64,000 nt of DNA from the NCBI RefSeq assembly GCF_020829445.1, contig NZ_JAIVFV010000014.1:1-64000 (forward strand). Reading direction: 5' to 3'. A model generated the notes under the pieces. The model saw only the letters and a program-made list of their open reading frames with translations, made no database searches and was not told the DNA's origin. A program made the position numbers and the translations under genes. Within the stretch, counting starts at the first letter, position 1. The number at the start of each line of letters is the position of its first letter. Of this stretch, positions 17,771 through 26,419 are shown in pieces. The DNA is from Nostoc sp. CHAB 5836. GTDB lineage: Bacteria > Cyanobacteriota > Cyanobacteriia > Cyanobacteriales > Nostocaceae.

Positions 17771-18046
17771 TTGGACACTTGTTCAACTGGGTACTAATAT
17801 CACATTGTTAGATGGAAATTGGTATGGGGAAATTACTTAAACTAGGTAAGGAAGTCGTTAAATAAATGCGATGTGTAATATTACTGACTAAACTCCAAGA
17901 ACCCCAAAGAGCCAAAGCTACGCTTTGTCTCCCCTCCCCGCAGGCTGGGAGGGGGCTTGAGTAACCATCAAGATGGTACATCAAGGAGGGGAGATTGGGG
18001 ATTGGTAGTGTTTCCATGGCCGATGTCCAATCCCCCATGCCCATTT

Positions 18047-19222
18047 TTAGAACATATCAGCCGGGTCGGTGGCTTGGAGTTTGCGGGTGGCGATCGCACC
18101 AGAAATTGCACACATAATGATAGTCAGTACTAATACCTGCAATGCTCGAATCCCAGTCATGTACATAGGCAAATTTGTGGCACTACGAGTCAGTTGGTAA
18201 AGTGCTAGGGACACTCCTAATCCGGGGAAGAAGCCCAGTGCTGCCAATATTAACGATTCTTCAAGCACGACACCTAGCAGATAGTAATTGCGATATCCCA
18301 TTGCTTTGAAGGTGGCGTATTCCCGAACGTGGGCATTAACATCGGTGGAGAGGACTTGATAGACGATAATCACGCCCACCACAAACCCCATCGATACACC
18401 CAGGCTGAAAATAAACCCAATTGGGGAATTTGTTCTCCAAAAGTTATTTTCAAATTCAATAAATTCGGCGTGGGTTAATACTCTGACATCATCTCTGAGG
18501 TAAGCTTTTAATGTTGCTGCCACTTTTTTCGGGTCATAGCCTGGTTTAAGAACAATTAAACCTAGACTGACACTGCTGGACTGTCGCCCAGAAAATAGCC
18601 GCAAAAAGTTTTGATCGCTGGTAATCAAGTTGCCATCAGCCCCAAAGGAAGCTCCAACTTTGAATAAACCACTAATGTTAATTCTACGCCGTTCTATTTC
18701 GGCAGTCAGAGTTTTGCCTTGTTCAATTTGAGCGATCGCTTTTTGATAATCTCCTCTTGCACCACGGTCAAACAAGACGGTATCGGGCATTTTGATCGCT
18801 TGCAATTGCTGGTTAACATCTGGTAAGTCAAAAGCTGGCTTGTCTGGATTAAAGCCGATAACTAACACCCCCGTCTCACGGTGTGTTTGCGGATTCTTCC
18901 AGATTGTGTTGTTGAAATACATTGGTTCGGCTGACTTCACCCCAGGTATATCCATTGCTTGATAAAGTCGCCGACGAGAAAATGTAGACAAGCTTGGCAA
19001 GTTACGAGCTTGGGGACTCATTAAAACAATGTCTGCTTGCAAACTGCGATGTAGTCGGGTGTTACTGTCATACAGCGCAGTTTGAAAGCCTAGCTGCATG
19101 AACATCAGAAGATCCGCAAAGGCAATACCTGACAATGCCACTAAAAGACGGCTTTTTTCATGATTCAGTTGCAGCCATCCTAGAGGGGTTCGTCGTCGTA
19201 GTTGTTTGATCAATCCCATCAT
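18047..19222 (-). CDS. devC: DevC-type ABC exporter permease, copy 1
   Basis: A 391-residue FtsX/MacB-like permease. The chosen start is ATG 19222 or 19219 (MGLIKQLRRRTPLGWLQL, the usual DevC beginning); the frame runs to 19327 only because of an intergenic heptamer repeat. One N-terminal membrane segment, a large periplasmic domain (about 50-270) and three C-terminal membrane segments (IGFIFSLGVSMGFVVGVIIVYQVL, LLGVVLEESLILAALGFFPG, VLVLTIIMCAISGAIA) are visible. It ends ATRKLQATDPADMF, nearly the same as copy 2. With DevB and DevA it would form a TolC-dependent exporter, in Anabaena used for heterocyst glycolipids. It is downstream of devB copy 1. Confidence 0.93.
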   Translation of the reverse strand: MMGLIKQLRRRTPLGWLQLNHEKSRLLVALSGIAFADLLMFMQLGFQTALYDSNTRLHRSLQADIVLMSPQARNLPSLSTFSRRRLYQAMDIPGVKSAEPMYFNNTIWKNPQTHRETGVLVIGFNPDKPAFDLPDVNQQLQAIKMPDTVLFDRGARGDYQKAIAQIEQGKTLTAEIERRRINISGLFKVGASFGADGNLITSDQNFLRLFSGRQSSSVSLGLIVLKPGYDPKKVAATLKAYLRDDVRVLTHAEFIEFENNFWRTNSPIGFIFSLGVSMGFVVGVIIVYQVLSTDVNAHVREYATFKAMGYRNYYLLGVVLEESLILAALGFFPGLGVSLALYQLTRSATNLPMYMTGIRALQVLVLTIIMCAISGAIATRKLQATDPADMF

Positions 19223-19302
19223 AAGAAGTGGGGAGTGGGGGGATGAGGGGACAAGGGAGATGAGGGAGTAAGAGAGTAACGAAGAAGAATTAATAACCAA
19301 TG

Positions 19303-19326
19303 ACAAATGACAAATGACAAATGACA
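19303..19326. repeat. TGACAAA heptamer tract between devB1 and devC1
   Basis: Three to four heptamers; this tract creates the spurious MSFVICHLS N-terminal extension of the devC frame. Confidence 0.85.
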
Positions 19327-19330
19327 AATT

Positions 19331-20530
19331 TCACAATTCAATTACTGCCTTAACTTGCATATTGGTTAGGTTGGCAGCTTTTCGGCTGGAAGCTTGATCT
19401 AGTCGGATATGGACTTCCACTACTCTGTTGTCGATATTGCTGACGGGATCTGTGTTAATAACATTCTGCTGTCGCACTTGCAAGCCTTTGCGATCTACGA
19501 TTCCCTGTAATTCAATTGGGAGGTAATCACCAAAGACTCGCACTTGCTGCCCTGAATGCACTTTGCCGATATCACTTTCGTAGACTTCGGCGATCACATA
19601 CATCTGGCTGGTTTGTCCAATATCTGCAATGCCATTATTTGATACTAATTCTCCAGGATGGGTATGGATCTCAAATACTTGTCCATTTTGGGGCGATCGC
19701 ACCTCAGCCTGATTTAGATTGATTTTTGCCAGATTCATGGTTGCTACGGCACGATTAACTTCTGCTTGGGCAGCTTTTACATCCACTCCGCGCACTTCAG
19801 CAATTTCATCGAGTGTTGCTGTAGCTTCTTTGACTTGTTCTTGGCTAGTTGATTGGATCCGATTTAATAGTGCCTGTGCTTCTTGTAGGCTTTTTTGGGC
19901 AGTTTCAAAGTTTAAACGCTTACTATCCCGTTGGGAGGCGGAAATTGCCCCCTGTTGATCTAGTTGGTCATAGCGTTCGTCTTCTGCTTGAGCGTAACGC
20001 ACTTCGGCTTGGAGTCGCTCAATTGTCGCTGTTTGAGCATTAATATTACCAAGACGTTCTGCTTCAAGGCGAGCGATCGCGGCTTTTTGGGCGGCAATTT
20101 CACCACGTTTAGCACCGGCTTGGGTGCGGTTTAGGTTTGCCTGGGCTACTTTTACTTGTTCCTCTGCCTCTTTTAATGCTGCTTGGAGGCGATCGCGGCT
20201 GTTCAAAATTGCAATTATCTGTCCGGGCTTTACTCTATCCCCCTCTTTAACTAACAACTTTTCCACCCGACTTCTTTCCGCAGACACCGCAGCAGATAGT
20301 TTAATTACCTTTCCCTGTGGTTCGAGCCGCCCTAAAGCTGTTACTGTTTTTAACTGTGGTAATTGTGTTGCTGGCACTTGTGCTTCTGGATTTGCAGAAT
20401 TTTGCCAGCGTTTTACTATATAAAAACTTATTCCACTAACCAATAAAGATACAATTATACCTATAGCAACGGATGGACGCAGAATAGACTTAGGGAACAT
20501 TGTGTACCCTAGCTTTGAGTTTCGCACCAT
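19331..20530 (-). CDS. devB: DevB-type membrane fusion (HlyD-like) subunit, copy 1
   Basis: A 399-residue periplasmic adaptor. Start ATG 20530 has AGAGG nine bases upstream. A membrane anchor lies at about 21-40 (VAIGIIVSLLVSGISFYIV), a first lipoyl half at about 65-115 (GRLEPQGKVIKLSAAVSAERSRVEKLLVKEGDRVKPGQIIA), a long coiled coil at about 118-250 and the second lipoyl half plus beta-barrel after it (VRSPQNGQVFEIHTHPGELVSNNGIADIGQ). It should link DevC to an outer-membrane TolC/HgdD. A second copy is at 24232-25536. Confidence 0.93.
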   Translation of the reverse strand: MVRNSKLGYTMFPKSILRPSVAIGIIVSLLVSGISFYIVKRWQNSANPEAQVPATQLPQLKTVTALGRLEPQGKVIKLSAAVSAERSRVEKLLVKEGDRVKPGQIIAILNSRDRLQAALKEAEEQVKVAQANLNRTQAGAKRGEIAAQKAAIARLEAERLGNINAQTATIERLQAEVRYAQAEDERYDQLDQQGAISASQRDSKRLNFETAQKSLQEAQALLNRIQSTSQEQVKEATATLDEIAEVRGVDVKAAQAEVNRAVATMNLAKINLNQAEVRSPQNGQVFEIHTHPGELVSNNGIADIGQTSQMYVIAEVYESDIGKVHSGQQVRVFGDYLPIELQGIVDRKGLQVRQQNVINTDPVSNIDNRVVEVHIRLDQASSRKAANLTNMQVKAVIEL

Positions 20531-21608
20531 AGATTACCTCTTAACTAGTGGCGCAGAAAAAAGAACAGATTAGGCTTTTCTCAGAATTTATTTGCTAATT
20601 CGTACTTCTTTAGTCAGTTATTGTTGATTTATCACTTCCAAGTCCATAAAATCATTTGGAAATTGTTGATATTTTTACTCAGATAATGTGATTTAGCCAA
20701 CTATTAAAGTTTTGAGGGTTTGTAGTAAGCACTTAAGTGCTTAAAATAATCAGGACTAAAGCAGGGCTATTTCATTCTCCTCTAGCCCGCCTCAGAATGA
20801 ATTCTGAGTCTAATAGCGAAAGTCGTCTTAAGACGACTGAGAAAAGGTTATAGTCCGTTTTAACGGACTTTAGCTATGAGCCCGGAACTTCAGTTCCGGG
20901 TGGTTTATGTCTAGAATGAAATAGCCCTGAGACTAAAGTCCTCACTACGAACTTGCTTATCCATCAATTTAAACTCGAGGCACTACTAACGTAAGTTGCT
21001 AGTTACTGTCCCATAATGGTGTCAATAAGATACAAAAATCGTATTTTTTAGTATTGCTAAATACTAAATTTTATAGCTTTGTACTTAAAAATAGGCGTTT
21101 TTTGATAACTAGCAACTTGACGCACTACTAGGAGAACAACAAATCTCTCTATTGGATGAAAATTTTATGTTCTTAGCAAACTACTTTTGTTTTATGGAAG
21201 TACTCAGGTATAGTAAACGGTTTCAAAATCATGGGTTGTAACAGTGCCAACAATTAGATGTAAATTAAGTAAGTAGACATAAAAATAATTCGTAATTCGT
21301 AATGACGTTGTCTATGAGAGGCTCCGCCAAAGCGGACTTGCTTTGCGTGACGCTAAAAAGATGTTTGAAAAGTCTAATTTATTACTTGCCTGGGCGATTA
21401 GAAATCGCGGCTACACAGGCAAAACCTGTCTTTGCAGGTTGAAAACCCTTGATTTTAATCAGTCCACGGAGGTGCAATACTGCGTAGGTTTGTAATATTT
21501 GTAGGTTGGGTTGAGCTTTGCGTTACCCAACAAACCCCGCTCTTGTCTTAACTTTTCAGTAATTTCGTCACTCATGAGCCATTAATTTTTGATAACGCTC
21601 ACACTGTA
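20531..21608. other. Repeat-filled gap splitting the export locus
   Basis: About 1.1 kb between devA and devB copy 1. Holds the 166-bp MITE copy B, GGACTAAAGTCCTCACTAC-type repeat remnants, and a GTAGGTTGGGTTGAGC repeat near 21500. No coding ORF. The gap suggests the downstream devBC pair has its own promoter. Confidence 0.55.
20763..20928 (-). repeat. 166-bp MITE, copy B
   Basis: Inverted relative to copy A and almost identical over the full 166 bp. Flanks carry an imperfect direct repeat GACTAAAG. The internal hairpins are more perfect here (GGAACTTCAGTTCC, AGTCCGTTTTAACGGACT, CAGTCGTCTTAAGACGACT). Confidence 0.88.
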
Positions 21609-22328
21609 TCATCCCGCGTTCGTTTTAACTGCTGAGATCACAGCATCGTCATTTACTAATTTGCCATCTTCCATGTGGACGATGCGATCGGCAATATCGA
21701 GAATGCGGTTATCATGAGTGACTAAAAGAATTGTGCAGCCTTGTTCTTTTGCTAGTTGTTGCATGAGGTTGACCACATCTCGTCCCGATTTACTGTCAAG
21801 GGCGGCGGTGGGTTCATCCGCTAAAACAATTTTAGGACGACTAACCAATGCACGAGCGATCGCAACTCTTTGTTTTTGTCCCCCAGATAAATCATCAGGA
21901 TAATAATTCAAGCGATGCCCTAATCCTACCTCCTCTAACATTTGGGCTGACCGAGTTTTCATTTCTGCCGGCGAAATATTATTATGTACTTCCAAGCCCA
22001 TTCTGACGTTCTGGAGTACTGTTAGGCTACCGTGCAAGTTATGCGCTTGGAAAATATAACCGTTATTGCGTCGCGCTTGGGTAAGTTGTGCTGTCTTAGC
22101 ACCACAAAGTTCTTGTCCCAATATCTCCAAACTGCCGGATTGTGCAGAACGCAAGCCGCCTACTAAGGTGAGAAGTGTAGTTTTACCGGAACCGGAAGGC
22201 CCAGTCATAATAATAATTTCGCCGACGTTGATATCCAGGTTGATATCAAAGAGAACTTGTTTGCGAAGTTGACCATCACCAAAATAGTGGTCGAGATTTT
22301 TAATAGAGATAACAGATTGACTAGTCAT
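21609..22328 (-). CDS. devA: DevA-type ABC exporter ATPase
   Basis: A 239-residue ABC ATPase of the MacB/LolD/DevA group. Walker A is GPSGSGKT (43-50), the signature SGGQKQRVAIARAL, Walker B KIVLADEPTAALD and the switch histidine in LLVTHDNRI. It is the only ATPase in the locus and could serve both DevBC pairs. The first base of its ATG is the last base of a dispersed repeat (22328-22472), so that element forms its 5' leader. Upstream lies devC copy 2. Confidence 0.94.
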   Translation of the reverse strand: MTSQSVISIKNLDHYFGDGQLRKQVLFDINLDINVGEIIIMTGPSGSGKTTLLTLVGGLRSAQSGSLEILGQELCGAKTAQLTQARRNNGYIFQAHNLHGSLTVLQNVRMGLEVHNNISPAEMKTRSAQMLEEVGLGHRLNYYPDDLSGGQKQRVAIARALVSRPKIVLADEPTAALDSKSGRDVVNLMQQLAKEQGCTILLVTHDNRILDIADRIVHMEDGKLVNDDAVISAVKTNAG

Positions 22329-22472
22329 AAGTAGGTCGGCGCAATTAAAGTTAACTGGCTAAGGCTGTCATTTGTCATTTGTCATTTGTCATTGGTCATT
22401 GGTCATTAGTAAGGGTTTTAAGCTTATTTACGTTTCGTAACATACTTGAGTTTTTTTGCACCAATGTACTTA
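22328..22472 (-). repeat. TAAGTA leader element, copy A (before devA)
   Basis: On the minus strand it runs TAAGTACATTGG..., through TCAAGTATGTTACGAAACG and AAGCTTAAAACCCTTAC, a short TGACAAA heptamer tract and a conserved 3' part (GCCTTAGCCAGTTA...TTGCGCC...CCTACTTA), ending at the A of the devA ATG. Copies B and C are at 31430-31625 and 62734-62864, in the same orientation to the following gene. Confidence 0.85.
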
Positions 22473-22685
22473 AATAGCTGGATTATTCCTGATGAGGGTC
22501 ATTTTTCCAAAGTCCAATAGTCATTTGTGATTACCAAGACTTATGCAAAAATTGCTAAATTCGCTTAATTTATCCAACAGCGTCGTCGAGAAGAATTAGT
22601 AGAGTGTCCGTAAGTCCTAATGACAAATGACAAATGACAAATGACAAATGACAAATGACAAATGACAAATGACAAATGACAATTT
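22473..22685. repeat. Degenerate TAGGACTTACGCAA element and heptamer tract
   Basis: A diverged pair of ends (AAGACTTATGCAA near 22538 and GTAAGTCCTAA near 22610) is followed by nine uninterrupted ATGACAA heptamers (about 22620-22682) just after the devC copy 2 stop. Confidence 0.65.
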
Positions 22686-23858
22686 TTAAAACATATCTGC
22701 TGGGTCGGCGGACTGTAATTTCCGAGTAGCGATCGCCCCAGAGATTACGCACATAATCATAGTCAGTGTTAATACCGTCAAGGCTCGTGCTACGGTCATA
22801 TAAAGTGGTAAATTGGTGGCATTACGAGTTAAATGATAAAGTCCTAAAGGTGCGATCGCTCCGGGAATAAAGCCCAAGATTGCCAAAATTATTGCCTCTT
22901 CAAACACCACACCTAATAAGTAGAGATTGTTATACCCCATTGCTTTGAAAGTAGCATATTCTTTCATGTGAGAATTCACATCTGTAGAAAGAACTTGATA
23001 GACGATAATCACGCCGACCATAAACCCCATTGCTACACCGAGGCTGAAGATAAACCCGATAGCAGTATTTGTTTTCCAGTAATTTATTTCAAATTCGATA
23101 AATTCTGCTTTGGTTAAAACTCTAACATCATCATCTAAGTGAGATTCTAAAGCTGTTTTCATCTGGTTTGGGTCATAACCTGGTTGTAGTTGGACTAAAC
23201 CGAGACTGACACCACTGGCTTCTCGCCTGGGAAATAGTCGCAAAAAGTTCTGGTCGTTGGTGATTAAAGTACCATCGGCGATGAAGGAAGCCCCGACTGA
23301 AAATAAGCCACTAATGGTAACTGTGCGGCGTTCTATTTCGGTTGTGACAGTTTTACCTTGTTCAATTTTAGCGATCGCTTCGTTGTAATCTCCTCTAGAG
23401 GCGCGATCGAAGAGAACGGTATCTGGTAGCTTCAGAGCATCTATCTGGCGATTCACATCCGCTAAGTTAAACACTTGCTGATCAGGATTGAACCCCATAA
23501 CTAATATTGTTGTCTTCTGATGTGTTTGGGGATTTTTCCAATCAACAATGTTGATATACATTCCTTCTGCGGACTTTACACCTGGTACATCCATTGCTTG
23601 ATACAGTCGTCGCCGTGTAAAGCTAGACATATTTGCTAGGTTACGTGCTTGGGGGCTGATGACAAACATATCAGCTTGCATACTGCGATGCAGCATTGTG
23701 TTACTTTCAAACAGGGCAGTCTGAAACCCTAGCTGCATAAACATCAGAACATCAGCAAAGGCAATGCCTGACAATGCCACCAAAAGACGGCCTTTTTCAT
23801 GACTCAGTTGCAGCCATCCTAAAGGCGTTCGCCGCCGCACTTGTTCAATTAATTTCAT
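22686..23858 (-). CDS. devC: DevC-type ABC exporter permease, copy 2
   Basis: A 390-residue paralogue of copy 1, alignable end to end (MKLIEQVRRRTPLGWLQLSHEKGRLL at the start; ATRKLQSADPADMF at the end). The real start is ATG 23858; the frame upstream of it to 23963 is a proline/serine string translated from a nonamer repeat. It has the same topology, with an N-terminal membrane helix, a periplasmic domain and three C-terminal helices. It lies between devB copy 2 and devA in the usual devBCA order, so this set is the complete exporter. Confidence 0.93.
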   Translation of the reverse strand: MKLIEQVRRRTPLGWLQLSHEKGRLLVALSGIAFADVLMFMQLGFQTALFESNTMLHRSMQADMFVISPQARNLANMSSFTRRRLYQAMDVPGVKSAEGMYINIVDWKNPQTHQKTTILVMGFNPDQQVFNLADVNRQIDALKLPDTVLFDRASRGDYNEAIAKIEQGKTVTTEIERRTVTISGLFSVGASFIADGTLITNDQNFLRLFPRREASGVSLGLVQLQPGYDPNQMKTALESHLDDDVRVLTKAEFIEFEINYWKTNTAIGFIFSLGVAMGFMVGVIIVYQVLSTDVNSHMKEYATFKAMGYNNLYLLGVVFEEAIILAILGFIPGAIAPLGLYHLTRNATNLPLYMTVARALTVLTLTMIMCVISGAIATRKLQSADPADMF

Positions 23859-23866
23859 AATAAAAG

Positions 23867-23957
23867 ATGGGGGAGATGAGGGAGATGGGGGAGATGGGGG
23901 AGATGAGGGAGATGAGGGAGATGGGGGAGATGGGGGAGATGGGGGAGATGAGGGAGA
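23867..23957. repeat. GGGGGAGAT nonamer tandem array
   Basis: About ten units, some GAGGGAGAT. It is open in several frames and gives spurious Pro/Ser-rich or Met/Gly/Glu-rich ORFs. The same nonamer occurs inverted at 44940-45016. Confidence 0.9.
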
Positions 23958-23989
23958 CAACAATGCCCGATACTTCTGTTCTTAGTACA

Positions 23990-24160
23990 ATATTTCATAA
24001 ATTCGTAGCGAATTCTCTGCGAACCTACCCGACGGGAAGGCGTTCGCGAGTGCGTCTCCAAGAGTTGCGCCTATGCGCTTCCCTTTGCGCCCCTACCCTG
24101 CGGGAAGGCAAAGCGCCTATGCGTTTAAATTTCAACCCTCAATTCGCCACGATTTTATGC
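23990..24160 (+). repeat. Dispersed CTCTGCG...AATTTCAACCCTCAATT repeat
   Basis: Contains GCGCCTATGCG...TTTAAATTTCAACCCTCAATTCGCCACGATTTT in pieces, shared with 51293-51372 and 57250-57378. Interspersed with CTACCCTGCGGGAAGG hairpins. Confidence 0.65.
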
Positions 24161-24231
24161 TGCATCTGTACTTAGGGTGCGCCAAGGACAGAGCTACGGA
24201 CAAGTGCCCCATGCTCCATTCCCAATGCCCT

Positions 24232-25536
24232 TTAAAGTTCAATTACCGCCTTGACTTGTAAATTAGTTAAGCTGGAAGCATTTTGGCTGGATAGTTTATT
24301 CAATTGCACATGGACTTCCACTACTCTGGCATCAATATTGCTAGAGGGATCAGTGTTGATGAGATTTTGCCGCTTTACCTGCATACCAATCCAATCTACT
24401 CTTCCCCCCAATTCATTGCGTAGGGAATCACTGCTTACTCGCACCTCTTGTCCCGGACGCACTTTCTTGATATCACTTTGGTAGACTTCTACTACTGCAT
24501 ACATCTGGTCGGTTTGACCTAGAGCCACAATTCCTTCATTGCCAACAGTTTCTCCGGCTCGTGTATTAATCTCCAAAATTCGACCGGCTTTAGGAGCCAG
24601 AACGTATGCCTGTGCCAGTTGCGCTTTAATTTTCTCCACGGTGGCTTGAGCGCTGTCTATTTCTGCTTGTGCATTTGCTATATCTGTTGGACGGACTTCG
24701 GCAGTTTGATTTAGGTTAGCTTTTGCTTCGTTAATCTGCTGTTGTAAGCTGGCGAGGGTTTCTTCCTGGTTGGCTTTTGCTTCGTTAAGCTGCTGTTGTA
24801 GGGTAGTGATAGTTCTTGTCTGAGTAGCTTGGCTTTCAATTAACGCTTGAGTGGAAGTTTCGGCGCTTAAGCGTTTGTTATCAACTTCCTGGCTAGAAAT
24901 TGCTCCTGCTTTGTATAAAGTTTCGTAGCGCTGCACCTCAGCTTGGGCATTACGTCTCTCGGCTGCTACGCGAGTCACTGTTGCTTGCAAGCTCCGTTGT
25001 TGCCCTTGCAGTTCTGCTTCTATACGATTAATTGTGGCTTGCTGAGTTTTAACGTTTCCTTCTAATTCTACTTGCAAACGATTGACGGTAGCTTGACGCG
25101 CTCCAATTTCTCCCTGTTTGGCTCCAGCTTTTACCTGGTTAAAGCGGGATTTGGCAACTTGAAGTTGTTTTTGTGCTTCACCCAAACTCGCTTGTAGGCG
25201 ATCGCGGCTGTCCATAATCGCAATTACCTGCCCTGCTTTGACGCGATCGCCTTCTTTTACCAATAATTTCTCCACCCGAGTTCCTTCACCAGAAGAAGGC
25301 GCTGACAGTTTTATTACCTCTCCCTTTGGCTCTAACCGCCCTAATGCTGTTACTGTTTTTACCACAGGCTGAATTGCTACTGGTGCTTGTTGCTTGTTAT
25401 TTGCTGAAGCTTGAAGCTTCATCAACGCATAAACACTGATTCCGCCTACTGTTAGAGATGCAATTATTGTAAGTAGAAGAGGCGATCGTAAAAGATGAGA
25501 AGACCTTAAACCCTCTGAATTCGTGTTTTGCCCCAT
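24232..25536 (-). CDS. devB: DevB-type membrane fusion (HlyD-like) subunit, copy 2
   Basis: A 434-residue adaptor, starting at ATG 25536 with AAGGGGA upstream. Membrane anchor at about 21-40 (LLTIIASLTVGGISVYALM), lipoyl halves (GRLEPKGEVIKLSAPSSGEG; VLAPKAGRILEINTRAGETVGNEG) and a coiled coil at about 125-300 that is longer than in copy 1 by roughly 35 residues, with an internal repeat (QQQLNEAKANQEETLASLQQ). It is the first gene of the devBCA set and divergent from the TetR gene, whose operator-like palindromes lie in front of it. Confidence 0.94.
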   Translation of the reverse strand: MGQNTNSEGLRSSHLLRSPLLLTIIASLTVGGISVYALMKLQASANNKQQAPVAIQPVVKTVTALGRLEPKGEVIKLSAPSSGEGTRVEKLLVKEGDRVKAGQVIAIMDSRDRLQASLGEAQKQLQVAKSRFNQVKAGAKQGEIGARQATVNRLQVELEGNVKTQQATINRIEAELQGQQRSLQATVTRVAAERRNAQAEVQRYETLYKAGAISSQEVDNKRLSAETSTQALIESQATQTRTITTLQQQLNEAKANQEETLASLQQQINEAKANLNQTAEVRPTDIANAQAEIDSAQATVEKIKAQLAQAYVLAPKAGRILEINTRAGETVGNEGIVALGQTDQMYAVVEVYQSDIKKVRPGQEVRVSSDSLRNELGGRVDWIGMQVKRQNLINTDPSSNIDARVVEVHVQLNKLSSQNASSLTNLQVKAVIEL

Positions 25537-25566
25537 ACTATTTCCCCTTACACCACTAGCAACCTA

Positions 25567-25617
25567 TACTAAACTGTCCAGTTCAATTCTATGCTAAACT
25601 AAACGGACTAGTTTAGT
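25567..25617. promoter_or_regulatory. Putative TetR operators between devB2 and tetR
   Basis: ACTAAACGGACTAGTTTAGT (25598-25617) is an inverted repeat with ACTAAAC arms. A second ACTAAAC half with partner AGTT lies at about 25568-25584. They sit 30 to 80 bp upstream of devB copy 2 and in front of the divergent TetR gene, the typical place for an autoregulated local repressor. Confidence 0.6.
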
Positions 25618-25804
25618 CAAGAAGATACGACTAATACCAATTTCCGAAAAGAATCCAACATAGGACTTACGCACCCTGTACGAATTCTTCTCGCTGTCCT
25701 ACCCCCTACCTCCCTCAACAAAGGGGATATTTATTTTCGCCACTTTGTACCAGGGCACTTTGCAGCATCGATTAATATTGTTTACAAGAAAGGATGATTA
25801 ATAA

Positions 25805-26419
25805 ATGGTACGCATCAAAGCTGACGAAGTTGATCGAGATAACTCTGTTGATAAAGTGGAGCAAATTCTGCAAGGAGCAATGCAAGAGTTTCTCCAAAAT
25901 GGCTACGCTGGTACAAGTATGGATCGGGTAGCGGTAGCAGCAGGAGTTTCTAAAGCGACGGTCTACAGCCACTTTCAAGACAAAGAAGGACTTTTTAAAG
26001 TACTGTTAGAGCAACTGGCGAGCAAAAAAAATAACTCCATTTTTGGTACAGAACCGATTCAGGGAGAACCTGTCACCATACTGCGCCAGTTAGAAACCAA
26101 AGCATTGGAGCAGATGGTTAACGACAAAGAGCATAGTGCATTTATGCGAGTTTTAATTGGGGAATCTGGCCGTTTTCCTGAGTTAGCTCAAATCTGTGTT
26201 CGGGCGATGATTAAGCCAGTAGCGGAAACTCTGACTCACTACTTGGCGGCTCCAGAACTAAATATACCTGACCCAGAGGCAACAGCGAGAATTCTCATCG
26301 GAGCATTAGTGCATTTTCATATTACTCAAAATGTGATGCATGGAAAAGATATTGTACCAATGGAAAGCGATCGCCTGATTGATGCCTTGACACACCTAAT
26401 CACTAAATGTGCCGATTGA
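25805..26419 (+). CDS. TetR/AcrR family transcriptional regulator
   Basis: A 204-residue protein, ATG 25805 preceded by AAGGATG. The N-terminal HTH is clear (QILQGAMQEFLQNGYAGTSMDRVAVAAGVSKATVYSHFQDKEGLF, about 22-66). The C-terminal ligand domain is of the AcrR type (SAFMRVLIGESGRFPELAQI). It is divergent from the devBCA set, so it is probably a repressor of that exporter induced by an exported compound. The ligand is not known. Confidence 0.93.
   Translation: MVRIKADEVDRDNSVDKVEQILQGAMQEFLQNGYAGTSMDRVAVAAGVSKATVYSHFQDKEGLFKVLLEQLASKKNNSIFGTEPIQGEPVTILRQLETKALEQMVNDKEHSAFMRVLIGESGRFPELAQICVRAMIKPVAETLTHYLAAPELNIPDPEATARILIGALVHFHITQNVMHGKDIVPMESDRLIDALTHLITKCAD

Larger units (their letters stand above)
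17120..18046. other. Repeat-filled intergenic region
   Basis: Holds the 166-bp MITE (17239-17404), a hairpin MITE (17677-17770), and dispersed repeats (CCCTTCCCTACAAGGGAAGG, CTCCCCTCCCCGCAGG). A 78-codon ORF in 17808-18044 is repeat-derived and not taken as a gene. Confidence 0.6.

Noticed and set aside
17808-18044. 78-codon minus-strand ORF
   Set aside because: Built from dispersed repeats after the devC stop.
24073-24261. Overlapping ORFs near the nonamer array and the CTCTGCG repeat
   Set aside because: Entirely repeat sequence, no conserved protein.
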